Source: Desulfobacteraceae bacterium
GTDB lineage: Bacteria; Desulfobacterota; Desulfobacteria; Desulfobacterales; SURF-15
DNA length: 35,456 nucleotides
Direction: 5' to 3'
Assembly: GCA_003599475.1 (NCBI GenBank)
Contig: QZKK01000118.1
Span: forward strand, 1 to 35,456
Shown here: one piece after another, positions 1 through 8,302 of the stretch
Layout of the letters: each line of letters opens with the position of its first letter
How positions within the stretch are numbered: position 1 is the stretch's first letter
Position numbers and translations under genes: made by a program
Notes under the pieces: generated by a model
Seen by the model: only the letters and a program-made list of their open reading frames with translations
The model's database searches: none
What the model was told of the DNA's origin: nothing

Positions 1-394
1 GTTCAAAGTCTCCGCGGAGTGCTTTGAGCGCATATTTTTCCGCATGGATCTCCTCGGCGGTACGAACACCGCGGCGGCGAAAGATGGGTACAGGCGGGCA
101 CCACCCCTGGAGGGCATGCTGGAGCAGAAAGCCGGAGACGACAGCCGGAAGGATGTACCACTTTTTGCTGATAAAGGTCCCGAGTCCCAGTCCGATCAAT
201 GCAAGGGAAGCCGCATTTGCTTCCAGGGTTCTTTCGATGTCCCATTCCCGATCCAGTTCCGACAGGCGCTTGTTGATGGCAATGGTTCCTCTGGTCGCGC
301 AGTCCCGAATATTCTGCTCGGTCTGTTCGCGGATTTTTTCATTGATGCGATCCGAAGTATGATCCGAAACACGGGTTGAAGTCGGCGGCAGCAT
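1..394 (-). CDS. DUF2892-type inner-membrane protein (3' end outside window)
   Basis: The minus-strand frame starts at the ATG at 392-394, preceded by an AGGAG Shine-Dalgarno site, and stays open to the left edge, so the C-terminus is missing. About 130 residues are visible. The N-terminal half is charged and predicted helical (motif SELDREWDIERTLEANAAS). A short hydrophobic stretch follows (SLALIGLGLGTFI, then WYILPAVVSGFLLQHAL), then a conserved-looking WCPPVPIFRRRGVRTAEEI segment. That layout matches small DUF2892-like proteins, which are often found with stress and envelope genes. Function is unknown. The reading frame is not the longest in the region, but it is the only one with a plausible protein composition and a good ribosome site. 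Confidence 0.8.
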   Translation of the reverse strand, partial: MLPPTSTRVSDHTSDRINEKIREQTEQNIRDCATRGTIAINKRLSELDREWDIERTLEANAASLALIGLGLGTFISKKWYILPAVVSGFLLQHALQGWCPPVPIFRRRGVRTAEEIHAEKYALKALRGDFE

Positions 395-533
395 TTCAAT
401 TCTCCTTTCTATGTTTTTTCTGAATTGAAGACCTCACAAGCCCCGGCAAAGAGCCCACCTCAAAGCTGAGGGATAGCGCCGGATGCTTCTTTCACCTCGT
501 TGAGCCCCAGGCAGCCTGCATGAGGAGAACAGC

Positions 534-1739
534 CTACATGCGGAAACGCTTCACGGGATGCGCGCCTTTGATCTCCTGGCGGTATTCTTTCCCCTTTTCC
601 TTCACGTGCGCGTCGATCACCTGTTCGCTCGGCACTCCCCCTGCATTGACCGCTTTCTGATACTTCTCATAGTTCGAATCCTTGGGCATCCGGTCACCCG
701 GGATAAATTCGGTCTCCTTTGCATTGAAATCGGTCTGCTCCGCCATGATTTCCCGCACGTATTCGATGTTCGACTCGAATTTCAGAGGAGGCGGCATTTC
801 CTTCGGAAGCATCTCTTCAGGATCCTTTCTGCCTTTCTGCTTCATGAGGTCGCAGGCGATGCGGAGGTGCTCGATTTCCATGTCAAGATGCTGCTCCCAG
901 AGCTTCCTGGCACGGGGGTCCGGTTCTTCCTCTACATACGAATGATAGAGCCAGCATTCGTTGTATTCATGCAGAACCAGTTGCTCGAAAAAAGTGGTGC
1001 GGGGGTCCGCCAGGGATTCATAGTGGGTGACGTGCTGTTCTTCGATCTGCCCGATTTCAAGATAGAGCCCGCGGCCGATCGTGTCCTCGGAACGGTTTCC
1101 CACATTCATGTAGAAATTCATGGTCTGCTGCTCGCCGGCGACAATCGTAAGGACATGCAGCTTGGTGAGGAAATCGGCCGATTTCGCGTCATAATGCTTT
1201 CGGACGTCATCGAAGGGATGGCGGTGTTCGACGCCGGTCGGCCGGCCGACGGTAATTTCGGTGTATTTTCCCGTAATCTCTCCCGCCTCTTTCCCCTGCA
1301 CGAGGTCCAGCAGGTTGGCATACCGATACAGATGATCGAAATCTTCCAGCAGGGCGAAATCGAGCGCAGCCTTGACATAGGGGTCCGGTTCGGTACGGGC
1401 GAGAAATGCAGTCAGATCCACGGCCACCTGCTCGTAGCCGATTGTCACCTCCAGTACGGACTCATCCCCCGGAATCATCCAGTTGATCGCTTTCTGCTGC
1501 TGCTGCTCGATGCGGCGGGTCATGGCAAGCTTTTGTTTGAGATCCATGTCGTCCGTGTGGCGAGCAAACTGATGGCTGAAAATCGCTCCCTCCACTTCGA
1601 TCCCGTTCATGAGGATCCCCCGGGTGCGGCTATACGGGTGAACCTTTTTTTTGTCATACGGTTTTACATTCAGTTCCGACCAGTTCCGCAGTTGCTTTTC
1701 GATCGGAATCCCCTTTTCCTCCAACGGATTGAAACCCAT
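534..1739 (-). CDS. Ferritin-like domain protein of unknown function
   Basis: A 401-residue acidic soluble protein with no signal peptide. It starts at an ATG with a GGAGGT ribosome site (1741-1755). Three helical segments carry acid/His pairs typical of ferritin-like di-metal helices: LLEDFDHLYRYANLL (near residue 130), EIGQIEEQHVTHYESL (near 230) and WEQHLDMEIEHLRIACDLM (near 285). These suggest a four-helix bundle with a metal centre, possibly for peroxide or iron handling, but the substrate cannot be read from sequence. The C-terminal 80 residues are hydrophilic. The neighbours (DUF2892, topoisomerase IB, an SDR and DUF4112 further on) resemble stress-associated gene sets. The gap to the upstream gene is 288 bp, enough for its own promoter. 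Confidence 0.8.
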   Translation of the reverse strand: MGFNPLEEKGIPIEKQLRNWSELNVKPYDKKKVHPYSRTRGILMNGIEVEGAIFSHQFARHTDDMDLKQKLAMTRRIEQQQQKAINWMIPGDESVLEVTIGYEQVAVDLTAFLARTEPDPYVKAALDFALLEDFDHLYRYANLLDLVQGKEAGEITGKYTEITVGRPTGVEHRHPFDDVRKHYDAKSADFLTKLHVLTIVAGEQQTMNFYMNVGNRSEDTIGRGLYLEIGQIEEQHVTHYESLADPRTTFFEQLVLHEYNECWLYHSYVEEEPDPRARKLWEQHLDMEIEHLRIACDLMKQKGRKDPEEMLPKEMPPPLKFESNIEYVREIMAEQTDFNAKETEFIPGDRMPKDSNYEKYQKAVNAGGVPSEQVIDAHVKEKGKEYRQEIKGAHPVKRFRM

Positions 1740-2027
1740 GTGAACCTACCTCCTGCGGCTGAACATGCCGCCACAATTTATTTTGCTCAATGATCCTTCT
1801 GACCTCAATCTATGCGGTAATCAGGGAGGAAAAGGAATCCGGGTTTCTATGTAAAAACCTTCGGAAACTCATGTAGAAGAAGGGGGTTTCAAGAGTAAGC
1901 CGGAAGCAGCCGGGCTCCGGCGTTTTGATCTGGAGAGAACCGGCGGGATTCGCTTTTCGACTTCATCTTTTTACTAGTTCATAAGATGAGAATATTCAGC
2001 AGATCAAAGAGCCTCTGTGTGAGAAGA

Positions 2028-3104
2028 CTATGACACGACCGAATGATTTTCAAGAAGCACAAGTACGACACGCTCCTCCAGCGTCGCCTCGTGCGGCCCC
2101 TGGGTTACTTCCGATTCCTGCTGCTTCCAAACGGAAAAAAGGTCACCGCAGGCATAGCCTTCGATGACGGCAGGATGGACGTAGTACTTCCTGCAGATCG
2201 TCGGGGTGTTACCAAGTCGTTTCGCGGTATTTTTGATCGCCTGAGTCACACTCTTCTTTTGCGATTTCTTCGATTCGGCCGGCCCCTTATTGTAGAGCTC
2301 GGCTGCAGTCAGCACGGTGCCGCCCCAGGTGCGAAATTCCTTGGCGGTGAAGTCGACCCCTGTAATCTCTTCTACATATGCGTTTACATCCCCGGATTCC
2401 AATGTCTGATATTCACCGCTGCCGTTCCGGTATCGGACCAGCTCCTGTCCGGGGAGATCCTGGAGTTTTTTGGCAAGTCTGGCCAGCCTTCTGTCGTAAA
2501 TGTCCAGGATCTGTCGCTTGCCGCCTTTTCCGGGAAAGTCGAAACGCAGGCGTGAGCCGCAGATCTCGAGGTGGTCTTCGCGAAGCGTCGTCAGCCCGTA
2601 GGAACGGTTCATTCGCGCGTATTCCCGGTTTCCGATTCTCATATGGGTGATATCGAGGAGTCGAACGACGAAAGCCGCAGCGCGCTGCTTTGAAATCGTG
2701 TTTATAGAAAGATCCCTGTCCACCTGTTCCCGTATGCTCGGAAGAGTGCGGCCGAAACTCAGCAGACGGCCGAATTTGTTTTGATTCCGTGCCTCCTGCC
2801 ACTTCGGATGATAGAGGTACTGTTTTCTGCCCCGGGCGTCCCTGCCGGTTGCCTGAATATGCCCGTTCGCTTTGAGTGCGATCCAGACCTCTTCCCACGC
2901 AGGCGGGATTACAAGGGATTTGATTCGGGTGATCACACGGTTGTCGCTTATGCGTTCACCCGACGGGCCGATGTAGATAAATCCACGCCCGCATCGTCTC
3001 CTCAAAATCCCCGGGGTCTCTTCATCCACGTATGTGAGTCTGGCAAGTTCTGCGGTCTCAGCCGGATCGGGCATCGAACCGGCACCGTTTCGTTTTGCTT
3101 CCAT
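2028..3104 (-). CDS. DNA topoisomerase IB (poxvirus/eukaryote-like)
   Basis: A 358-residue type IB topoisomerase, which relaxes supercoils by transient 3'-phosphotyrosyl nicking without ATP. The N-terminal beta domain covers about residues 27-115 (YIGPSGERISD, LVIPPAWEEVWI). The catalytic domain follows with the expected residues: Arg156 in HMRIGN, Lys193/196 in PGKGGKRQ, Arg258 in FRTWGGT, and the Tyr nucleophile (probably Tyr308) in CRKYYVHPAV. Length is normal for bacterial members of the family. The ATG at 3102-3104 is used; no strong ribosome site decides between it and an internal Met11. It is probably monocistronic, with 153 bp to the next minus-strand gene. Bacterial TopIB genes are patchily distributed and often horizontally acquired, but nothing in base composition here marks it as recent. 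Confidence 0.93.
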   Translation of the reverse strand: MEAKRNGAGSMPDPAETAELARLTYVDEETPGILRRRCGRGFIYIGPSGERISDNRVITRIKSLVIPPAWEEVWIALKANGHIQATGRDARGRKQYLYHPKWQEARNQNKFGRLLSFGRTLPSIREQVDRDLSINTISKQRAAAFVVRLLDITHMRIGNREYARMNRSYGLTTLREDHLEICGSRLRFDFPGKGGKRQILDIYDRRLARLAKKLQDLPGQELVRYRNGSGEYQTLESGDVNAYVEEITGVDFTAKEFRTWGGTVLTAAELYNKGPAESKKSQKKSVTQAIKNTAKRLGNTPTICRKYYVHPAVIEGYACGDLFSVWKQQESEVTQGPHEATLEERVVLVLLENHSVVS

Positions 3105-3258
3105 GTCTGTTCCTTCCCTCTTGTCTCTTCCGGCCGCGCGGAGTCGAAGTGCAATATACCTTAAGCACTATTTAAACTGCTGAAAATAAGGAAAAACCCT
3201 AACAAGTTGCAGTTGCAGGTAACCCCATCTCGGCGGGGTGTGTGTATGAATACGCTGC

Positions 3259-3945
3259 TTAGAGGATCGCGTTCAAACCATCCGCTGCAAGGGACAAGCC
3301 CATCGCAATCATCAAGATGCCGGACAGCAGGTCGGAATGCCTTCGAAAGCGCCTGGCAAACCTGGACAGCCCGGTCCCCAGGATCAGAAGACCCGGTAAA
3401 GTCCCGAATGCAAAAGCAAGCAGCAGCAGCCCGCCGGCTTGAGGACTTCCGGCAGCGAGTGCGCGGGCGAACGCGGCATATGAGAGGCCGCACGGGAGGA
3501 AACCGAAAACGAGACCGAGCAAAACCATGCCCGCGCCCTTTTTCTCTTCGACTGCGGATCGGAGGATTGTGCCGTACCCGGGTATTTTCAGCGGGGAGGC
3601 AGATGCCATCCAATTCGGCTCATTGAAAAACCCGAGGCGGATCAGTCCGAAATAGATCAAAAAAGCCGCGGCGAGGAGTGAAAAGCCAATCTCCAGTCGA
3701 GATATCCACATCAAAGGGTCCGCATCGACAGCCGAAGCCACACCGGCGAGGCCGGACCCGATCCCTCCCATTGCGGCTCCAACGGTTGCGTAAGTCAGCA
3801 TTCTCCCCGCATGATAGTAGATGTGCGATGAAAACTTGCCGGTTTGACCCGGAAAGGCAAAAACCAACGGACCGCACATCCCCAGACAGTGTCCGGTGCC
3901 GAGGATTCCGAGCACAAACATGGAAAATAATTCATAGAGGTACAT
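3259..3945 (-). CDS. Sulfite exporter TauE/SafE-type membrane protein with HCxxMC motif
   Basis: About 228 residues with roughly six hydrophobic segments. The first helix carries GTGHCLGMCGP, a Cys-x3-Cys signature of the DsbD/UreH-like transmembrane family annotated as sulfite exporter TauE/SafE. These proteins often sit beside cytochrome oxidase maturation or copper genes and may carry thiols or metal. A TTG 27 nt upstream would add nine residues, but the ATG at 3943-3945 has an AGGGG site at the right distance, so I start there. It is divergent from the NosL-like gene across a 121-bp spacer, which supports a shared role in copper or redox handling (inference). Confidence 0.82.
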   Translation of the reverse strand: MYLYELFSMFVLGILGTGHCLGMCGPLVFAFPGQTGKFSSHIYYHAGRMLTYATVGAAMGGIGSGLAGVASAVDADPLMWISRLEIGFSLLAAAFLIYFGLIRLGFFNEPNWMASASPLKIPGYGTILRSAVEEKKGAGMVLLGLVFGFLPCGLSYAAFARALAAGSPQAGGLLLLAFAFGTLPGLLILGTGLSRFARRFRRHSDLLSGILMIAMGLSLAADGLNAIL

Positions 3946-4066
3946 CGGATGCGCCCCTGAACGACGGATCAACCCGACGGATCAACCCGTTGACTCGATT
4001 CCCGAAATCAAATAGCATTCTGCCATAAATCCGGATAATATCAACCATTCCGAATAAGGAGCGGCA
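3946..4066. promoter_or_regulatory. Divergent spacer between the TauE/SafE-type and NosL-like genes
   Basis: This 121-bp region must hold the promoters of both divergent genes. A 13-bp direct repeat (ACGGATCAACCCG) occurs twice head to tail at about 3964-3989. No convincing -35/-10 pair was found. The repeat could be a regulator site or a simple duplication. Confidence 0.35.
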
Positions 4067-4633
4067 ATGCAGGGAATTCGTGGAATCGGCAGAAGGAACT
4101 TCATTCTCGGCTGCGCAGCCGCTTTCAGCTCGGCCGTTCTCGGACCGGTCTGGGCGAAAGAGAAACCAGGCAGCGGGCCCAAACCGGGGACAAGCCCTCT
4201 GGATGAAAATGGCCGCATGCAGATCGGCCGATCGGACCGGTGCCCCGTCTGCGGAATGCGGCCGATAAACTATCCTCAATTTTCCTGCGCGATCCAGCTA
4301 AAAGACGGAACCCCGTACTATTTCTGTGCAGCCGGTTGTATGATCCGCACATGGCTCCACCCTGAGATCTATATCCATGCCGAAAAAGAAAATATTCAAT
4401 CCGTTGTTGTTCGTGAATACTTCAAGGGGGAGCAGGTCGATGCGCTTTCCGTCATATGGGTGGCCGGCTCGGACATTGTCGGCCCGATGGGACCGGCTCC
4501 GGTGCCGATCAAAACCGAGGCCGAAGTCGCGGTTTTCAAGGACCGCCACGGCGGCGGGCTGACTTTCCGATTGTCCGAGATGTCCGATGATAAATGGAGA
4601 GAAATTACCGGAAAAAATGCCTTGCCCCGTTGA
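4067..4633 (+). CDS. NosL-like copper-binding protein
   Basis: A 188-residue exported protein. The N-terminus (GRRNFILGCAAAFSSAV) looks like a twin-arginine-type or short Sec signal ending near WAKEK. The mature part has the NosL signature CPVCGM at residues 59-64 and a second Cys pair in YYFCAAGCM (Cys87, Cys91). These resemble Cu(I) ligands in NosL, the periplasmic copper chaperone linked to nitrous oxide reductase and copper enzyme assembly. The AAGGAG ribosome site sits 6 nt before the ATG. No nosZ is visible, so a nitrous oxide role is not supported here. Adjacency to an ABC transporter suggests metal delivery or export. The family call is firm; the metal and the client protein are inferred. 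Confidence 0.87.
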   Translation: MQGIRGIGRRNFILGCAAAFSSAVLGPVWAKEKPGSGPKPGTSPLDENGRMQIGRSDRCPVCGMRPINYPQFSCAIQLKDGTPYYFCAAGCMIRTWLHPEIYIHAEKENIQSVVVREYFKGEQVDALSVIWVAGSDIVGPMGPAPVPIKTEAEVAVFKDRHGGGLTFRLSEMSDDKWREITGKNALPR

Positions 4634-4640
4634 AAGATCA

Positions 4641-4718
4641 GGCCTCACGCAAAGCGCAAAGACGTCAAGAAGTAAAGAGAAACAGCCTCAGATGAAGGCA
4701 GATGAACGCGGATGAGAA
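4641..4718. repeat. Degenerate short tandem arrays after the NosL-like gene
   Basis: Eight bases after the stop codon lie two exact CGCAAAG heptamers (4648-4661), followed by a decayed continuation to about 4677. Next come three near-copies of a 10-bp unit, CRGATGARVR (4689-4718). They precede the small membrane protein gene and contain no convincing promoter or ORF. They resemble the other short-period arrays in this window (6858-6957, 7996-8027, 8862-8890, 24111-24188). Confidence 0.7.
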
Positions 4719-4735
4719 CGGCATAGTGGTGAATT

Positions 4736-5029
4736 ATGGATCGACTCGAAACAGCAAAGCGGCTGATCATCGCAGCGCTCATGTTTTCCGTTTTCATTCT
4801 GTTGTCGATTCTTGCCGACTCGGCGATCCGCTCCGGGCATATGGGGATGAAGGGCCTGAATCTTCCGGGTCCCGCATTTTTTCCTTCAGGGCATCCGGCG
4901 CGACACCCTGAAGGCATCCATGCGGCTGTCGATCTTCGTTTTTCTCCAGGCATCCCGCTCCGCCTGAACGGACCGATTTACCCGGTGGAGGGACCGGCAG
5001 AAATGCGCCGCGGGATCGATCCGCCATGA
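4736..5029 (+). CDS. Small single-pass membrane protein in the NosL/ABC operon
   Basis: A 97-residue protein with one clear membrane helix near residues 9-29 (LIIAALMFSVFILLSILA). A Pro/Gly-rich tail that is probably periplasmic follows. The stop overlaps the start of the ABC permease gene as ATGA (5026-5029), which implies translational coupling and supports it as a real gene. The ribosome site is weak (GGTG upstream of the ATG). I do not recognise the family. It could be an accessory subunit or substrate-presenting partner of the transporter (inference). Confidence 0.7.
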   Translation: MDRLETAKRLIIAALMFSVFILLSILADSAIRSGHMGMKGLNLPGPAFFPSGHPARHPEGIHAAVDLRFSPGIPLRLNGPIYPVEGPAEMRRGIDPP

Positions 5030-6180
5030 AACGGCTGAACATCCCGATGGCGATCTGGGCCGCTAGAGATGCCCTTCGGCGACCGGCGGAGTCCTTGCTG
5101 CTGATGGGTGCGCTCTGTGCCGTAGTGACTGTTTTAGGGACCTCTTTGACCCTTTCTCACGCACTTTCCTCGATGACGGTCAAGCTTGTGGATTCCGGAC
5201 CTTCCCTGGTCATTCGAAAATTAAATGCAGGAGGCTGGTCTCCGATTCCGGTGATAGAGAGTCTATCCGTCTGCCGATCCGTGCCGGGTGTTCTCGAAGC
5301 GCGGCCGCGAGTCTGGGGTACGGTGATGGGTCCGGAGGGGCCGCTGACGGTGATGGGGATCGATTCCGCAGAAACCATTCCGGATTCTTCCGGGGCCGGT
5401 ATATCTCCTGAAGAGGGCAAAGCGGTCGTAGGGCCCGGCATATCCACTGGGGAAGCGAATACGCTTTCATTGAAAAACGGCAGGATCGAGATGAACCTTA
5501 CCGTCATCGGGCGCCTGCCGTCGAAAGCGAGTATGGCGGCGCATGATGTGGTTTTCCTTCATCCGGACGATGCACGGCGCATCCTGGGCCTCCCGGCCGG
5601 TTTTGCAAGCGATCTTGCCGTAGAGGTTTTCCATGTGGAAGAAGAACAGGCCATTCTCCCGGATCTGGCGGACGCATTCCCCTGGCCGGTCCGCATCACC
5701 ACGCGCACCGAAATGAAGCGCATCTACTCGAGCGGCTATTTCAGACGCGGCTCGATTACCCTGGTAGCCGCCGTGCCGTCGGTGCTCTCCCTGATCCTGC
5801 TGACCGCCGCTGTCGGTCGAATGCGGCTCGGGGGGAAATACGAGGCGGGACTTTACAAGGCGTTCGGATGGACAACCGGTGAAATCGTATCCTTTCAGAT
5901 GTACAGGGCGCTGGTTGTGGGAATTCCCTCCGTTGCACTCGGCATGGCTTTATCCTACTGTCTCGTGTATCTTCCCGAAGTCTCATGGATCGGAAGCCTG
6001 CTGCTGGGTTGGACGGACCGCCCCCCGAGATTCTATCTGGATCCGGAGGGAGCCATCCTGCTGCTGATCGAGACGGCGGGGCTTTGCTTCCTGCCGTATC
6101 TTGCGGCGGTTTTTTGGACATCTTTGAAAATCGCGGGAGCCGATCCCCAGGATCTTCTCGAAAGGGGGAGCCTCTGTTGA
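5026..6180 (+). CDS. FtsX/MacB-type ABC transporter permease
   Basis: A 384-residue permease. The first membrane helix is near residues 20-45 (LLLMGALCAVVTVLG). A large extracytoplasmic domain runs from about 46 to 235, and three C-terminal helices follow (SVLSLILLTAAVG, ALVVGIPSVALGMALSYCLV, LIETAGLCFLPYLAAVFW). This is the FtsX-like layout of MacB/LolC-type exporters, which do not import but move lipids, peptides or proteins, or act mechanically on periplasmic partners. It overlaps the upstream gene by 4 nt and the downstream ATPase gene by 4 nt (TTGA). The substrate is unknown; the NosL neighbour hints at metal-centre assembly. Confidence 0.88.
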   Translation: MKRLNIPMAIWAARDALRRPAESLLLMGALCAVVTVLGTSLTLSHALSSMTVKLVDSGPSLVIRKLNAGGWSPIPVIESLSVCRSVPGVLEARPRVWGTVMGPEGPLTVMGIDSAETIPDSSGAGISPEEGKAVVGPGISTGEANTLSLKNGRIEMNLTVIGRLPSKASMAAHDVVFLHPDDARRILGLPAGFASDLAVEVFHVEEEQAILPDLADAFPWPVRITTRTEMKRIYSSGYFRRGSITLVAAVPSVLSLILLTAAVGRMRLGGKYEAGLYKAFGWTTGEIVSFQMYRALVVGIPSVALGMALSYCLVYLPEVSWIGSLLLGWTDRPPRFYLDPEGAILLLIETAGLCFLPYLAAVFWTSLKIAGADPQDLLERGSLC

Positions 6181-6875
6181 AAGGGATTGCCTGCCGGGAC
6201 GTCGGCTTTTTTCGTCGAAACGCAGACGGATCGAAACGGATCGTGCTGGAAGGCATCAATGCTCAGTTCGAAGCAGGCCGGGCAACGGTTGTCACGGGGC
6301 GGACCGGTGCGGGAAAAAGCACACTGGCGCATCTTCTTTCGGGTCTGCTGCGGCCTTCGAGCGGTCGGATATTTGCAGACGGTCAGCCGGTTTCCGCATG
6401 GGTGGCCGCACACAAGGATCTTTGGCGCAGGAATGTCGGAATCATCTTCCAGGGTCCAAATCTTCTGGCCGATCTTACCTCGGTGGAAAACATCATTCTT
6501 CCGATGATTCCCAGGGGCCCGGCGATTGCGCGGCTCAAAGCGGCAGCGCACGAGATTCTGGATCGGTTGGAAATTCTTGAACTAGCAGGGAAAAAGGCCT
6601 CGGCCCTGTCCGGCGGGGAACGCCAGCGGGTGGCGATCGCAAGGGCCCTGGTCGGCTGCCCCGAATATATCATCGCCGATGAGCCAACCTCTCAACAGGA
6701 TGCCGAGGGAGCGGACAGAATCCTGAAGGCGTTTCGTGGATTCAGGGAACGCGGGGCAACCGTTGTCTTGACTGCCCACGATCCGAGGATCCTCGAATCC
6801 GGTTTTGCCGATGACAGGTACCATCTTGAAAACGGGCGATTGGTCAGACTTAAAAATCAGAGGTCAGATGTCTGA
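6177..6875 (+). CDS. ABC transporter ATP-binding protein (LolD/MacB-like)
   Basis: A 232-residue ATPase read from a TTG start at 6177-6179. It overlaps the permease stop as TTGA and is preceded by a GGGGGAG ribosome site. A longer upstream frame exists but lies over permease coding sequence and is not protein-like. Walker A is GRTGAGKST (residues 41-49), the Q-loop lies in IIFQGPNLLADLT, the ABC signature is LSGGERQRVAIARAL (near 143) and Walker B is YIIADEPTS. It pairs with the FtsX-type permease. The last five residues (QRSDV) and the stop are encoded inside a degenerate heptamer array, so the original C-terminus may have been altered. Confidence 0.92.
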   Translation: MKGIACRDVGFFRRNADGSKRIVLEGINAQFEAGRATVVTGRTGAGKSTLAHLLSGLLRPSSGRIFADGQPVSAWVAAHKDLWRRNVGIIFQGPNLLADLTSVENIILPMIPRGPAIARLKAAAHEILDRLEILELAGKKASALSGGERQRVAIARALVGCPEYIIADEPTSQQDAEGADRILKAFRGFRERGATVVLTAHDPRILESGFADDRYHLENGRLVRLKNQRSDV

Positions 6876-6892
6876 AGTCGGAAGTCGGAGTT
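6858..6892. repeat. Degenerate 7-bp tandem array (about 5 units)
   Basis: The consecutive units are CAGAGGT, CAGATGT, CTGAAGT, CGGAAGT and CGGAGTT, giving a consensus near CRGAAGT. The ABC ATPase stop codon (6873-6875) lies within the array. A looser repeat of about 10 bp with an AATCTGYG core follows at about 6896-6925, and then the TCTAAAA array. Confidence 0.75.
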
Positions 6893-6925
6893 TTTAATCT
6901 GTGAGAATCTGCGGAATCTGTGGGG

Positions 6926-6957
6926 TCTAAAATCTAAAATCTAAAATCTAAAATTCC
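6926..6957. repeat. (TCTAAAA)x4 array, left arm of a 32-bp inverted repeat
   Basis: Four exact TCTAAAA heptamers (6926-6953) followed by TTCC. The whole 32 bp recurs as an exact reverse complement at 7996-8027. It ends 1 nt before the GTG start proposed for the membrane protein at 6959. Because it sits where a ribosome site should be, that gene has no recognisable Shine-Dalgarno sequence if GTG 6959 is used. Confidence 0.95.
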
Positions 6958-6958
6958 T

Positions 6959-8005
6959 GTGGTCCTACACCCCTTGATATTGACGATTTTCGTAATGGAT
7001 GCGGTCTGCCTTTTTCTGATCGTTTCCGCCGCTTCCAAAGCCTTTCGGATCGTTTTGGGCTGGCATCCGCAATCAAGCGATCCAAGGCAGATCCGGCTTG
7101 AAATCGATGCCGAAAAAACGTTTATCGAAGCGCGCTGGTGTTTTGTGCTCTGGGGGGTTTCCACGGGGATCATGGTCGCAGGAATCGCCGATGTATTTCC
7201 GGATGTCGTTCCAGGAGCGATGTGCGGCACCGGTGTTCTCCAGTCCATGGAAGGCTTCGGAAGACGCGCCATTCTGTTTCGACTGGTGTTTTCCGGCGTC
7301 ATGTTTCTGATCATCGAAATGGAAAGGCTGAACCGCAGCCGGCCGGACTCCCCGTTGGCTGCGGGCATCTCCCGACTGCTCCTTCTGAGCTCCCCGGTTT
7401 TTTTTATCGGTGTGTGGGATACGTTCCGGGCATTTCACCGGATCGATGTACAGGCTCCGGTAAGCTGCTGCGCGGCCGTCTACGATCGGTTCCGCCCACT
7501 CACAGATGCGGGCACCGCTTCAGGAGTTCCGGAAGGTTATTGGATAATCGCCTTCGGAGCTGCCACCATCCTGCTGCTTGCTTCCTCGGCAAGAGTATCG
7601 TTTGTGAAGCTTGGAAATTTCCGGAGAGATGCGGCGATTACGGCTATTTCAAGCATGGTCTGGGTTCCATTTGCAGCCGCATCGCTGGTGAGAGTTTTCT
7701 CCGCCTACTACTACCAGGTGCTCCACCACCACTGCCCCTGGTGCCTGTTTCTTCCGGAGCACCATTTCGCCGGATTCGCACTCTTTGGTCTTTTGACCGT
7801 TGTGGCTCTGGAAGGGCCTTGCGGTTACCTCCTGCTTTCCATGATAAAAGCCGCTCCGGATCTTCATGCAGCGGCTTTCCGGCGTGCCCGGAAATCGGGT
7901 TTGAGAATTCTTTTCTCGACAACGATATTTCTGCTGCTGGTCGGATTGCCGCCGATTATCTGGCGGCTTCGATTCGGCGTATGGATGGGGGGAATGGAAT
8001 TTTAG
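6959..8005 (+). CDS. Polytopic membrane protein with HHHCPWC motif, unknown function
   Basis: 348 residues if started at GTG 6959; an in-frame ATG at 6995 is an alternative. About eight hydrophobic segments are visible (for example LILTIFVMDAVCLFLIV, VLWGVSTGIMVAGIADVF, WIIAFGAATILLLAS, ALFGLLTVVALEG). Between the sixth and seventh lies VLHHHCPWCLFLPEHHF. It holds a CPWC pair and five histidines, suggesting metal binding or thiol redox chemistry on one membrane face. The gene follows the NosL/ABC operon by 83 bp and probably belongs with it. I do not recognise the family. The coding region is bracketed exactly by inverted heptamer arrays: the start follows one and the TAG stop (8003-8005) lies within the other. 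Confidence 0.75.
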   Translation: MVLHPLILTIFVMDAVCLFLIVSAASKAFRIVLGWHPQSSDPRQIRLEIDAEKTFIEARWCFVLWGVSTGIMVAGIADVFPDVVPGAMCGTGVLQSMEGFGRRAILFRLVFSGVMFLIIEMERLNRSRPDSPLAAGISRLLLLSSPVFFIGVWDTFRAFHRIDVQAPVSCCAAVYDRFRPLTDAGTASGVPEGYWIIAFGAATILLLASSARVSFVKLGNFRRDAAITAISSMVWVPFAAASLVRVFSAYYYQVLHHHCPWCLFLPEHHFAGFALFGLLTVVALEGPCGYLLLSMIKAAPDLHAAAFRRARKSGLRILFSTTIFLLLVGLPPIIWRLRFGVWMGGMEF

Positions 8006-8027
8006 ATTTTAGATTTTAGATTTTAGA
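7996..8027. repeat. (TTTTAGA)x4 array, right arm of a 32-bp inverted repeat
   Basis: GGAA followed by four exact TTTTAGA heptamers, the perfect reverse complement of 6926-6957. The membrane protein's last codons and TAG stop lie in the first unit. The arms are about 1.04 kb apart. Confidence 0.95.
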
Positions 8028-8302
8028 TTGTGATTCAGGAATTTAGACTGTTTTCAAATCGAATCTCCAAGCGCCCTTTTTTTGAGATACCCGTATTTTC
8101 AAATTAAAATAGCTGATTGACCTTATTTTCCAGCGGCCGAAAAAAAGGTTAAGATCGGAAAACCTTCGAGTCATACGATCCTCAGCCGTTCTGACGTTGA
8201 AATGCGATACCCGGACCCGTCCACCCCCTGAAGACCTCTGCTGGTCAATCATTCGCGCTTTGGATCTTTTGGACGAAAACGGCGATAGAGGAGGGAGCCG
8301 TC
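8028..8302. other. AT-richer spacer before the DUF4112 gene
   Basis: A noncoding stretch after the right array; 8040-8160 is noticeably AT-rich. No protein-like frame, clear promoter or terminator was recognised. The last 20 bp hold the GGAGGGAG ribosome site of the next gene. Confidence 0.5.

Noticed and set aside
558..1793. 411-codon plus-strand open frame over the ferritin-like gene
   Set aside because: It is antisense to a well-supported gene, has no good ribosome site and reads as a Leu/Phe/Arg-rich shadow without family pattern.
3230..3258. Terminator for the TauE/SafE-type gene
   Set aside because: ACCCC and GGGGT can pair around an 8-nt loop, but the nearest T-run on the minus strand is some 25 nt further on, so support is too weak.
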